From Mannheimia sp. USDA-ARS-USMARC-1261 (GTDB taxonomy: Bacteria; Pseudomonadota; Gammaproteobacteria; Enterobacterales; Pasteurellaceae), in the NCBI RefSeq assembly GCF_000521605.1, contig NZ_CP006942.1, positions 248,001 through 312,000 on the forward strand: a DNA stretch of 64,000 nt, written 5' to 3'. Under the pieces are notes generated by a model that saw nothing but the letters and a program-made list of their open reading frames with translations, had not been told where the DNA came from and did not search any database. Both the position numbers and the translations under genes were made by a program. Shown here in pieces: positions 1 to 7,767 of this stretch (position 1 is its first letter; every line of letters begins with the position of its first letter).

Positions 1-172
1 CATTTTGGAAGAACATATCTCCGCCTTTGCCAATCCAGGTTAGTACTTTCTCTTGTGTAACCGTTGGCAGACCAGCTTCTAAAAACATTGCATTTGCGAC
101 TAGAGTGAGGTCGGGAAGGGTGTTAATTAGCGTTCCGTCTAAGTCGAAACCAATTACTTTGTATTTTTTCAT
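1..172 (-). CDS. gph: phosphoglycolate phosphatase, N-terminal part (runs off the window)
   Basis: The first 57 codons of a minus-strand gene are visible; the rest lies outside the window. The N-terminus holds the HAD-superfamily nucleophile motif GFDLDGTLINTLPDL, followed by a helical cap start (LVANAMFLEAGLP) and WIGKGG, a pattern typical of Gph, the phosphatase that removes 2-phosphoglycolate in the cytoplasm. The ATG at 170-172 is preceded by a good AAGGAG ribosome binding site. It lies downstream of lgt on the same strand, separated by an inverted uptake-signal pair. Another HAD phosphatase remains possible because most of the protein is missing. Confidence 0.8.
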   Translation of the reverse strand, partial: MKKYKVIGFDLDGTLINTLPDLTLVANAMFLEAGLPTVTQEKVLTWIGKGGDMFFQN

Positions 173-189
173 TGTATCTCCTTAAAAAC

Positions 190-236
190 ACAAGCGGTCG
201 TTTTATGCAAATTTTTTGTAATTTTCGACCGCTTGT
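190..236. repeat. inverted pair of DNA-uptake signals
   Basis: ACAAGCGGTCG at 190-200 faces CGACCGCTTGT at 226-236, forming an 11-bp stem between lgt and gph. Each arm is the Apl-type Pasteurellaceae uptake signal. Such pairs can also act as transcription terminators, here for lgt. Confidence 0.8.
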
Positions 237-238
237 CA

Positions 239-1036
239 TTATTTCACTTTGTTTACTTTATACGCCCACGCCATAATCAAGATTCCGCCGATAATCATCG
301 GTAAAGAGAGCAATTGCCCACGCGTGATTAAATCAGCAGTAGTATTTACGTTAGGGTCGATTTCTCGGAAGTATTCCACAATAAAGCGGAACGTGCCGTA
401 GCCAATTAAAAATAAGCCTGCAACAGAGCCTGTCGGACGAGGCTTTTTGATGAACCAGTTGAGGATAAAGAGTAGCACCACACCTTCTAAAAAGGCTTCG
501 TAGAGCTGTGATGGATGGCGGGGTAGATAGCCACCACTTGGGAATAATACCGCCCAAGGTACATCGGTTACACGTCCCCAAAGTTCATCGTTAATGAAAT
601 TGCCGATACGCCCCATTCCTAGTCCGAATGGTACGAGCGGTGCGATAAAATCAGCCGTTTGCCAGAAACTGCGTTGTTGGCGGTAAGATACCCAAATCAT
701 CGCCACAATCACACCAATTAAACCACCGTGGAATGACATTCCACCTTCCCAAATACGGAAAAGGTAGAGTGGATCTTGCAAAAAACGGTCGAAATTGTAG
801 AAGAACACATCGCCAATACGCCCGCCTAATACTACACCCCAAAAGCCGGTATAGATTAAGCTATCGACTTGTTCGGTTGTCCACACGCCGTTAGAATTTT
901 TGGCTCTTCTCATTCCTAACCAGTAAGCGAAGGCGAAGCCGGCTAAATACATTAAGCCATACCAACGCAAGGCAATCGGACCAATTTCAAAGACGATCGG
1001 GCTGATTTGTGGGAATTGGATAAATTGTTCGTTCAT
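239..1036 (-). CDS. lgt: prolipoprotein diacylglyceryl transferase
   Basis: Lgt moves a diacylglyceryl group from phosphatidylglycerol to the lipobox cysteine of prolipoproteins in the inner membrane. The 265-residue protein has the usual length and several membrane segments. The Lgt signature [14 protein letters not shown] is at residues 142-155, SFHGG with His103 is conserved, and HPSQLYE is at 174-180; Tyr26, His103, Arg143, Asn146 and Gly154 fall at the same numbers as the essential residues known in the E. coli enzyme. The gene starts 7 bp after the stop of a TSUP permease gene, so it is probably in an operon with it and rppH. Lipoproteins in this window that would be substrates include MlaA and the patatin-like protein. 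Confidence 0.97.
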   Translation of the reverse strand: MNEQFIQFPQISPIVFEIGPIALRWYGLMYLAGFAFAYWLGMRRAKNSNGVWTTEQVDSLIYTGFWGVVLGGRIGDVFFYNFDRFLQDPLYLFRIWEGGMSFHGGLIGVIVAMIWVSYRQQRSFWQTADFIAPLVPFGLGMGRIGNFINDELWGRVTDVPWAVLFPSGGYLPRHPSQLYEAFLEGVVLLFILNWFIKKPRPTGSVAGLFLIGYGTFRFIVEYFREIDPNVNTTADLITRGQLLSLPMIIGGILIMAWAYKVNKVK

Positions 1037-1043
1037 AGTTTCC

Positions 1044-1832
1044 TTATTTTAAAAACATATTAATGGCGATAGCCACAAGCAACATTGCAAAGGCTTTTTT
1101 TAGCATTGGAACCGGTAACGCATTGGCGGCACTTGCTCCCATTTTTGAGGTAAAAAATGAAGTAGAGGTAATGCCGATGAGTGCAGGTAAGTAAACATAA
1201 CCTAAAGAGTAATCAGGCATTCCTTCTAAGCCCCAACCGCTCACAATAAAGCTGATTGTGCCGGATAAACCTAAAAATGCACCACAAAATGAAGATGTGC
1301 CGATAGCCCGTTTAATATCTAAGCCACGATCGCTTAAAAACGGCACAATAAATGCACCGCCTGCGATGCCAGCCATACTGGATAATGCTCCAATCACACT
1401 GCCACCCACAAGTGTAGTTTTTAAGGTAAGAGGTTTATTTTTGGGAACTTTTTTCAAAGTAAAAAGCATTTTTCCGGCAAGATATAACACCATTACAGCG
1501 AAGATTTTAGACATTATTTGCGGATCGAGTCTACTTACTACCAAGCCCGATAAAAATACTGAGATCATTAATGCCGGAATAAAAGATTTGCTGGTTTGTA
1601 CATCAACATTTCCTAACTTATGATGGCGTTGAGCAGACGAAAATGCAGTAATAATAATGGTTGAGAACGACGTGCCTAATGCGGTGGACATTATATATTC
1701 AGGCGGCACGCCTGCCATTGGCAGTAAAAAAACCAAGCTCGGGACGATGATTATACCGCCCCCAATACCGAATAATCCTGCTAAAAAGCCAACAAATACC
1801 CCTAAAAATAGACAGCTTAACAAAATAGTCAT
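1044..1832 (-). CDS. TSUP-family (TauE/SafE) sulfite/anion exporter-like permease
   Basis: This 262-residue membrane protein has about eight hydrophobic segments. The N-terminal glycine-rich [19 protein letters not shown] and the repeated half with [19 protein letters not shown] are the paired signatures of the TauE/SafE (TSUP) family. Members move sulfite, sulfoacetate or other organic anions across the inner membrane; the substrate cannot be read from the sequence. It starts 2 bp after rppH and ends 7 bp before lgt, which suggests cotranscription. Confidence 0.85.
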   Translation of the reverse strand: MTILLSCLFLGVFVGFLAGLFGIGGGIIIVPSLVFLLPMAGVPPEYIMSTALGTSFSTIIITAFSSAQRHHKLGNVDVQTSKSFIPALMISVFLSGLVVSRLDPQIMSKIFAVMVLYLAGKMLFTLKKVPKNKPLTLKTTLVGGSVIGALSSMAGIAGGAFIVPFLSDRGLDIKRAIGTSSFCGAFLGLSGTISFIVSGWGLEGMPDYSLGYVYLPALIGITSTSFFTSKMGASAANALPVPMLKKAFAMLLVAIAINMFLK

Positions 1833-1834
1833 TA

Positions 1835-2479
1835 TTATTTTCCTTTTTGGTTATGTTGATGCCAACCCCGATACGGCTTGCGATTTTCCTGTTTATAAGG
1901 TTTGGCGGAGTCCTGAAAGGATTTTCTAGTCGCGTGAGAAAATTTTTCATCACGCTCGGTACGAGATTTCTCAAGCGGTCTATCTTCAGCATTTTTTTGC
2001 ATATTATTTTGCAGAACCTGTGCAAATTCTTTCATTGCTTTACGATAAACATCTCGTTTAAAAGAAACGACCTGACGAACAGGATACCAAAAGCTTACCC
2101 ATCGCCAGCCGTCAAATTCCGGATTTTTCGTCGTTTTTAGATTAATTAGACTTTCATCACTAATAAGTTGCAATAAAAACCAACGCTGTTTCTGTCCAAT
2201 ACACACAGGACCAGATCCTTCATTGCGTACCAAACGTTTTGGCAGTTTATATTTCAGCCAATATTTAGACGCCCAAAGCAATCGCACATCTTTCTTTGTT
2301 AAGCCGACTTCTTCATAAAGCTCACGGTACATTGCTGTTTCAATGTTTTCTCCCTCGTTAATGCCACCTTGCGGAAATTGCCAAGAGTTTTGACCAAACC
2401 GTTTTGCCCACAGAACTTGTCCGTGCTTGTTACAGATTACGATTCCAACATTTGGGCGGTAGCCATCGAAATCGATCAC
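1835..2479 (-). CDS. rppH: RNA pyrophosphohydrolase (Nudix)
   Basis: RppH removes pyrophosphate from the 5' end of primary transcripts and so starts 5'-end-dependent mRNA decay. The Nudix box spans residues 38-60 with the consensus residues Gly38, Glu44, Arg52-Glu53, Glu56-Glu57 and Gly59. The N-terminus [15 protein letters not shown] and WQFPQGGI are typical of RppH. At 214 residues it is longer than the roughly 176-residue E. coli protein; the extra part is a very basic, low-complexity C-terminal tail after about residue 160, rich in Lys, Arg and Gln. It is the first gene of a minus-strand run leading away from the candidate origin. Confidence 0.95.
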   Translation of the reverse strand: MIDFDGYRPNVGIVICNKHGQVLWAKRFGQNSWQFPQGGINEGENIETAMYRELYEEVGLTKKDVRLLWASKYWLKYKLPKRLVRNEGSGPVCIGQKQRWFLLQLISDESLINLKTTKNPEFDGWRWVSFWYPVRQVVSFKRDVYRKAMKEFAQVLQNNMQKNAEDRPLEKSRTERDEKFSHATRKSFQDSAKPYKQENRKPYRGWHQHNQKGK

Positions 2480-2559
2480 TCGACCACCTAATGAATAAAT
2501 TTAGAATAAGAGAATTGTTTCATACTTTGAGTTGATTTGCAAAAAATCCATTAAATCCG

Positions 2560-2930
2560 ACCGCTTGTGAATAACTTTGTGGATAACTATTGAATTTCAA
2601 GGGCATAAGCTGAGGATAACTACGCTGAACGTTGTAAAATAGAGTAGTTAATCAGATCTGAAAATACGATCTTTTTCTTAAGCAATGATCTGGATAAAGT
2701 TCAAGTTGTTGATTTTTTTCTCATCAAAATAAGGTTAAATTTTAAAATGAGTAAACAGAAACATTTTTGTTTATCAAAGAAGATTGAGTTATCCCCACCA
2801 TTTGTGGATAAAGATGTGATAATTTTTCAAAATAGGCGTGAATAACTCAAATTAGCCTTTTGTTATTTTTATAAATGCTAATTAAATCAAAGAGTTAATG
2901 GTAATTTTTCTCTCTGTGAATAATCGATTA
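2560..2930. other. candidate chromosomal replication origin (oriC)
   Basis: This gene-free AT-rich stretch between rppH and lldD holds a cluster of DnaA boxes. Exact matches to TGTGNATAA are at 2566-2574, 2578-2586, 2803-2811 and 2915-2923. Single-mismatch boxes are at 2611-2619, 2689-2697, 2789-2797 (TTATCCCCA) and 2837-2845. Three GATC sites at 2655, 2668 and 2687 each start GATCT; the first two are exactly 13 bp apart, and GATCTTTTTCTTA matches 11 of 13 positions of the E. coli unwinding 13-mer. Very AT-rich sequence continues to 3087. Genes on the two sides run divergently from here. This is inference from motif density; GC skew was not computed. Confidence 0.6.
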
Positions 2931-2988
2931 TTTTGCTGGTTACTTTTTGTTCTCTCATATTTTTGTGCTGGTTGGTTTGTAACAAAAA

Positions 2989-3004
2989 TGTGATCTATTT
3001 CTCA
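2989..3004. promoter_or_regulatory. possible CRP site upstream of lldD
   Basis: TGTGATCTATTTCTCA matches the TGTGA-N6-TCACA consensus at 9 of 10 defined bases and lies about 84-99 bp upstream of the lldD start. Catabolite control of lactate oxidation would make sense, but the region is also AT-rich origin-like DNA, so the match may be by chance. Confidence 0.3.
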
Positions 3005-3087
3005 TATTTTGTAAATAATAGTAATTCTTATTTTTATTTTAAAGTAGAATAACCGCACTTTTTTCTTAATGATTTATGAGGTTTTAA

Positions 3088-4233
3088 ATGATCATTTCAT
3101 CTGCAAACGATTACCGCCGTGCGGCAAAACGTCGTGTTCCCCCTTTTATGTTCCACTATGCGGACGGCGGTTCTTACGCCGAACAGACCTTACACCGTAA
3201 TGTGAGCGATTTGGAAGACATTGCCCTGCGTCAACGAGTGTTAAAAGATATGTCGCAATTAGACACCAGCATCGAGCTGTTCGGCGAAAAGCTCTCTATG
3301 CCGGTAACACTTGCCCCTGTTGGTGCACTGGGAATGTATGCTCGCCGTGGTGAGGTGCAAGCCGCCAAAGCAGCGGATAACAAAGGTATTCCCTTTACCC
3401 TTTCCACCGTCTCAATCTGCCCGATTGAAGAGGTTGTGCCGGCAATTAAACGCCCGATGTGGTTCCAGCTCTATGTGCTAAAAGATCGGGGATTTATGAA
3501 AAATGCGTTAGAACGTGCCAAAGCCGCCGGTTGCTCCACACTTGTATTTACCGTAGATATGCCGACTCCCGGTGCACGCTATCGTGATATGCACTCTGGA
3601 ATGAGCGGCCCATACAAAGATATTCGCCGAGTGTTGCAAGCAATGGTTCACCCATTCTAGGCATGGGACGTCGGTATTCAAGGTAAACCACATACTCTGG
3701 GTAATGTGTCAAAATATATGGGTAAGCCGATTGATCTGAACAACTACATCGGCTGGCTGACCGATAATTTCGACCCGTCTATTTCGTGGAAAGATTTAGA
3801 GTGGATTCGTGAATTTTGGGACGGCCCGATGGTGATCAAAGGCATTCTCGACCCCGAAGATGCCAAAGATGCCGTAAGATTTGGTGCAGACGGCATTATC
3901 GTCTCTAACCACGGTGGTCGCCAGTTAGATGGGGTACTTTCTTCCGCTAAAGCCTTACCAAGCATTGCCGATGCGGTAAAAGGGGAGATCAAAATCCTCG
4001 CCGACTCCGGTATCCGTAACGGCTTAGATGTAGTGAGAATGCTGGCACTTGGTGCTGATTGCACGATGATCGGACGTTCCTTTGTTTACGCTCTTGGTGC
4101 TGCCGGTCAAGCCGGTGTGGAAAACTTGCTCGACATCTTCCTTAAAGAAATGAAAGTGGCGATGACACTTACCAGCAATGCTAAAATCAGCGACATTACC
4201 CGAGATGCGTTGGTCGATCTCAATAAAATATAA
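3088..4233 (+). pseudogene. lldD: L-lactate dehydrogenase (FMN, quinone-linked), interrupted by one amber codon
   Basis: The product would be the membrane-associated FMN enzyme that oxidises L-lactate to pyruvate and feeds electrons to quinone. Reading frame and homology continue without a shift from 3088 to 4233 (381 codons), but codon 191 (3658-3660) is TAG. The surrounding residues read HPF-stop-AWDVG where the family has a tryptophan before AWDVG, so one TGG to TAG change explains it. The downstream half keeps the catalytic [10 protein letters not shown] motif (His near residue 274) and the FMN-binding [10 protein letters not shown] region. A downstream ATG at 3706 has no obvious ribosome binding site. 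The N-terminal 190 residues alone lack the active-site histidine. It is a recent pseudogene, an assembly error, or a gene needing amber suppression. Confidence 0.9.
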
Positions 4234-4238
4234 ATATA

Positions 4239-4261
4239 AGGGCTGATTAACAGCCCTTTAT
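4239..4261. terminator. intrinsic terminator after lldD
   Basis: AGGGCTG (4239-4245) and CAGCCCT (4251-4257) form a stem with a five-base loop followed by TTTA. It lies between lldD and a convergent gene and could serve both. Confidence 0.6.
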
Positions 4262-4273
4262 GACGAAGTATCT

Positions 4274-4933
4274 TTATTTTGCGGCAACCGTAAAACGTTG
4301 GAATAGGTGAGCTTTTTGCTCAACATCATCAGCGATAGCAATGGCTAAATCGGCAACAGAAATACCGGCTGGGATATCACCATTCATCAGCAATTCCTCC
4401 CCACCTAAACGGTATGAGCCTAAACGTTCTTCGCTAAAGTCACCGTCTGCACCTAAGCAGGCAGGAGGGGAGATAAATGCCCAGTTTAGATCACGGCGAT
4501 CACGCAAATCGTTCAACAAATTACGGGCGGCATTAGCTCCGTCATAAATTTCTTTTGGGAAATCAGGCGTATCGATAACTTGTAAATTAGGTGCAACATA
4601 TAAACTACCAGCTCCACCAACGACTAATAAATACGGTACTTCAGCAGATTTTGCCGCTTCTACAATCGCCTTTGCTCCACGTGTAAAATCTACTCCGATA
4701 TTTGGGTTTGTCCAGCCCGGGTTAAAGGCACTGATTACTGCATCAACGCCTTTTAGTTGCTCAGCAAAATTTGCATTTTCTACGTCAAAAGCGACCGCTT
4801 GCACGTTGTCGGCTTTCGCCACGTTTTCCACATTACGGGCAAATGCCACCACTTGATGACCACGCTCCGCTAGCTCTTTCACCACCGCTGAACCCACATA
4901 ACCTGTTGCACCAATCACTGCGATTTTTTTCAT
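4274..4933 (-). CDS. NAD(P)-binding Rossmann-fold reductase/epimerase-like protein
   Basis: The 219-residue protein starts with MKKIAVIGATGYVGSAVV, the glycine-rich dinucleotide-binding motif of atypical short-chain dehydrogenases of the NmrA / NAD(P)H-binding group. Other family-like stretches are VDAVISAFNPGW near residue 65 and PYLLVVGGAGSLYV near residue 100. Relatives of this size act as NAD(P)H sensors or flavin/quinone reductases, but no substrate can be assigned. It is cytoplasmic by appearance. It lies 47 bp downstream of a periplasmic MBL-fold gene on the same strand and may be cotranscribed. Confidence 0.75.
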   Translation of the reverse strand: MKKIAVIGATGYVGSAVVKELAERGHQVVAFARNVENVAKADNVQAVAFDVENANFAEQLKGVDAVISAFNPGWTNPNIGVDFTRGAKAIVEAAKSAEVPYLLVVGGAGSLYVAPNLQVIDTPDFPKEIYDGANAARNLLNDLRDRRDLNWAFISPPACLGADGDFSEERLGSYRLGGEELLMNGDIPAGISVADLAIAIADDVEQKAHLFQRFTVAAK

Positions 4934-4980
4934 TTTTTGCTCCTAATTTGAGAGAGGTTTTACACGAAACAAAGGGCAAA

Positions 4981-5829
4981 TTACCACTTCATTTCGCCTT
5001 TATTTACTTTTGCACCTAAGCCAAGATTACCTTCTGCCGCTAAGCTTGGATAAGCCTGTTTCATTTTGGCAATCACTTCGCCACTGTCTTTGCTTTCGGC
5101 TAAAACTTGCTCATATTTTTGTAAATAAGCCTTATTAAATTCAAGGGTTGTTTTATCGCTCGCTTTGCCTTTGAATGAATGTCCTGCCACGATGTTTTCA
5201 GGATTTAAAGCAATCATTTCATCGAGTTGAGCCAACCACGCTTGACGTGATTGCACAGTTTGCGTGTCGGCAAGCCATAGGTGCATATCATTAAATACGC
5301 CTACATTGCCGGCAATGGCTTTGAGTGATGGAATCCAAACATAAGGGCGGTGTGCCAGTTCGCCAGTTGTACCACGCAGTTCAATTTTTTCGCCATCAAG
5401 CGTTAAAACGGTCTCCTTCATTACTTCCGGAAGCACCACATTTTTCGGGGCATTTTCGCCCATTCTTGGCGACCAAACGCTTAATTTCGTTTCTACCTTG
5501 CTTTCGATTTTTTCTAATACCGCAGGCGATGCCACCACTTTCACATTAGGGAAAATTTCTTTGAGTGTCGCTACCCCAAAATAGTAATCAGGATCGGCAT
5601 TGCTAACTAAAATGGTGCTTAATGTTTTTTTGCTATCCAAAATGTTTGCCGCAATTCGCATCGCATCGGCACGAGTAAAGCCACTGTCAATTAAAATCGC
5701 TTCTTTTTCGCCCATTACCAATGTGGATTGCACAGAAAAGCTATTTTCATCGGCTGAATAGGTTTTGATTTCTAACGCATTGGCAATGCTTGCACTCATC
5801 ATTAAAGTTGCCAATAGTAATTTTTTCAT
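4981..5829 (-). CDS. exported MBL-fold protein with a degenerate metal site
   Basis: Residues 1-18 (MKKLLLATLMMSASIANA) are a classic Sec signal peptide, so the 282-residue product should be periplasmic. The fold matches the metallo-beta-lactamase superfamily: IDSGF near residue 48, the core loop at 76-84, and IVAGHSFKG near residue 215. The normal zinc motif HxHxDH is replaced by N77-A-D-P-D-Y82, so three metal-binding histidines are gone while Asp81 stays. The Gly-His near 215 remains. Some MBL subfamilies carry such substitutions; whether this one binds metal or is catalytic cannot be told. The gene may be cotranscribed with the Rossmann-fold gene downstream. Confidence 0.8.
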   Translation of the reverse strand: MKKLLLATLMMSASIANALEIKTYSADENSFSVQSTLVMGEKEAILIDSGFTRADAMRIAANILDSKKTLSTILVSNADPDYYFGVATLKEIFPNVKVVASPAVLEKIESKVETKLSVWSPRMGENAPKNVVLPEVMKETVLTLDGEKIELRGTTGELAHRPYVWIPSLKAIAGNVGVFNDMHLWLADTQTVQSRQAWLAQLDEMIALNPENIVAGHSFKGKASDKTTLEFNKAYLQKYEQVLAESKDSGEVIAKMKQAYPSLAAEGNLGLGAKVNKGEMKW

Positions 5830-6026
5830 TTTTTGTTTCCTTTTGTTGGTTGATTTATTTTTGTTTGGTCAGCAACAACGCCCACCAAACGACTTGATGT
5901 GGTGCATTATAGTGAAATAAAAAATGGGAAAAATAGCGATTTGTGAATATGATTGTTTCATTATTTGAAACATTAAATGGATTGCTTTATCATCAGAATT
6001 GAAAAGAGCATAAAAAAAGACTACAC

Positions 6027-6048
6027 TTTGTCTATATGTATCTACAAA
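6027..6048 (+). promoter_or_regulatory. probable operator of the toxin-antitoxin module
   Basis: An imperfect palindrome, TTTGT-N2-ATA-N2-TAT-N2-ACAAA, lies directly before the AAGGAG ribosome binding site of the antitoxin gene. Phd/YefM antitoxins repress their own operon by binding such palindromes, so this is a likely autoregulatory site. No experiment backs it. Confidence 0.45.
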
Positions 6049-6060
6049 TAAGGAGTGACT

Positions 6061-6327
6061 ATGAGTGTAATGACCTGCCGTGAATTTAATCAAAAAACCA
6101 GCCTTGCCCAAAAATATGCGGAGACCGCACCGGTGATTATTACCCATCGAGGTAAGCCGACTTTTGTGTTGTTGAAGTATGAGGATTATCAACCGCAAAA
6201 AACCGCTCGAAGTGCCTTACACGCTTTGTTAGATCTGGATCATTCCCCCGATGTGGCGGATATTGAGTTGGAGTTAAAGCCCCGTAGTCGAGCCCAACGT
6301 CCGCCGGTCGATTTTGGAGATGAGTGA
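6061..6327 (+). CDS. Phd/YefM-family antitoxin
   Basis: The 88-residue protein has the Phd/YefM fold signature: an N-terminal region MSVMTCREFNQKTSLAQKYA, then PVIITHRGKPTFVLLKYEDY, the strand-turn-strand part that packs against DNA. The C-terminal part (acidic, then PRSRAQRPPVDFGDE) is the likely toxin-neutralising tail. I start it at ATG 6061 because AAGGAG at 6049-6054 is at the right distance; a GTG at 6055 would abut the binding site. The stop TGA shares its last base with the ATG of the PIN-domain gene, so translation of the pair is probably coupled. Confidence 0.88.
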   Translation: MSVMTCREFNQKTSLAQKYAETAPVIITHRGKPTFVLLKYEDYQPQKTARSALHALLDLDHSPDVADIELELKPRSRAQRPPVDFGDE

Positions 6328-6749
6328 TGTTTTTACTCGATACTAATGTGGTCAGCGAACTGCGAAAAGTGAAAAAAGGGATGGCTAATCCAAATGTAGT
6401 AGCGTGGTTGGCAAAGCAAAATCCGAATGATTTTTACATTAATTCTATTGTGCTAATGGAACTGGAACGGGGCGTTTTGGCGATGGAGCGAAAAGATCCT
6501 ACGCAAGGTGTTCATCTACGCCATTGGCAAAATCTGTTTCTCAACCAAATTTTGCATAAGCCGATTTTACCCATTGACGAAACCACCGCCCAAATCTGTG
6601 CCAAACTGCATATTCCCGATCACGCCCCTGAAAATGATGCGTGGATTGCAGCCTCCGCTATTCAACACCATTTGATTTTGGTTACTCGCAATACAGCTGA
6701 TTTCGCCAAAACAGGGGCAAAATTGTTTAACCCCTTTGAGCCACAATAA
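6327..6749 (+). CDS. PIN-domain ribonuclease toxin (VapC/FitB-like)
   Basis: The 140-residue protein shows the acidic residues of PIN-domain RNases in order: LLDTNVVSEL at the N-terminus, VLMELERGV near residue 45, and ENDAWIAASA near residue 105. VapC/FitB toxins cut tRNA or rRNA and are held inactive by their antitoxin. I start it at ATG 6327, overlapping the antitoxin stop as TGATG; the GTG at 6324 is an alternative. The stop overlaps the start of a LysR gene as TAATG, giving three translationally linked genes. Confidence 0.88.
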   Translation: MFLLDTNVVSELRKVKKGMANPNVVAWLAKQNPNDFYINSIVLMELERGVLAMERKDPTQGVHLRHWQNLFLNQILHKPILPIDETTAQICAKLHIPDHAPENDAWIAASAIQHHLILVTRNTADFAKTGAKLFNPFEPQ

Positions 6750-7639
6750 TGGACAGAATTCAAGCAATTAATATCTTTTTAACCATTGTCGAAACCGGCA
6801 GTTTTACTGCCACTGCTGAAAAATTAGATTTATCTAAACCGATGGTAAGTCGTGCAGTGGCGATGTTGGAAGAGTGGTTCAATGCTCGTTTGTTACAACG
6901 TACCACACGCAAAGTTTCGCTTACTGAAGCAGGGGAACAAGCGGTTGAATATTGCCAAAAAATTGCAAACTTAACAGAGAATATAGAGCAAGATTTCCTC
7001 GCCCGTTCGGGGGAATTAAGCGGAACATTGCGGATTTCTGCCGCAATTTCGTTTGGTGGCTCGCACCTGGTTACTGCGTTACAAGCTTTTATGCAAAAGC
7101 ACCCAAAAGTGTCGGTGCAATTACAGCTTTCAGATCAGAAAGTAGATTTGTTTGATGAACGTATCGATCTCGCTCTACGCTTTACCGATAACCCGGATGC
7201 AGGTCTAGTAGCTCGAAAATTAGGCACTATTCATTCACGACTGGTTGCTACACCTACTTATCTTGCTCAATATGGTGTGCCAAATAAACCCGAAGATTTG
7301 GTTCATCACCGCTATCTTGCTCACGCTAATGTAAACCGTAAGAGCTGGAAGTTTTATCGAGATGGACAAGAAACGATTTTAGAGCTAGTAAGTCCTTTCT
7401 GCGTTAATGATACGAATGCGTTACTTAATGCCATTATGGCAGATGGCGGAATTGCAATGCTCCCAAACTATATGCTGACAGAGCAACTCAAACAAGGGCG
7501 TTTGCAACCTTTGCTGACCGACTGGCAATTGCCGATTTATCCTCTATATGCTCTCTACCCAACTCGTCATCATTTACCGCTAACGGTACGTGCTTTGGTG
7601 GATTTTCTGGCAGAGTATTTTGCGAAGCAGAATTGGTAG
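6749..7639 (+). CDS. LysR-family transcriptional regulator
   Basis: The 296-residue protein has the LysR winged helix at the N-terminus (MDRIQAINIFLTIVETGSFT, then AEKLDLSKPMVSRAVAMLE) and a substrate-binding-like effector domain. It resembles the group of LysR proteins that often control redox or efflux genes, but the target is unknown. Its ATG overlaps the PIN-toxin stop codon, and there is no strong ribosome binding site of its own, so it seems to depend on readthrough from the toxin gene. An oppositely oriented alcohol dehydrogenase gene follows after a terminator. Confidence 0.88.
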   Translation: MDRIQAINIFLTIVETGSFTATAEKLDLSKPMVSRAVAMLEEWFNARLLQRTTRKVSLTEAGEQAVEYCQKIANLTENIEQDFLARSGELSGTLRISAAISFGGSHLVTALQAFMQKHPKVSVQLQLSDQKVDLFDERIDLALRFTDNPDAGLVARKLGTIHSRLVATPTYLAQYGVPNKPEDLVHHRYLAHANVNRKSWKFYRDGQETILELVSPFCVNDTNALLNAIMADGGIAMLPNYMLTEQLKQGRLQPLLTDWQLPIYPLYALYPTRHHLPLTVRALVDFLAEYFAKQNW

Positions 7640-7721
7640 GTCGCAATTAGCACTAAGCAAGCTAATATCCATAGCATAAATTTAAGCGTTTTTTTAAAAT
7701 CGTTACCTTTTTCCAAAAGAA

Positions 7722-7750
7722 AACCGATTGAGCTTAACACTCAATCGGTT
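7722..7750 (-). terminator. intrinsic terminator of the alcohol dehydrogenase gene
   Basis: AACCGATTGAG (7722-7732) and CTCAATCGGTT (7740-7750) make an 11-bp stem. On the minus strand it is followed by a T-rich run, so it ends the minus-strand gene; it may also stop the convergent LysR transcript. Confidence 0.75.
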
Positions 7751-7767
7751 GTTGGTATCAGCTCAAT

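Noticed and set aside
3052-3060. Haemophilus-type uptake signal (ACCGCACTT) before lldD
   Set aside because: A single 9-mer is expected by chance about once in a window this size; it has no extended consensus around it.
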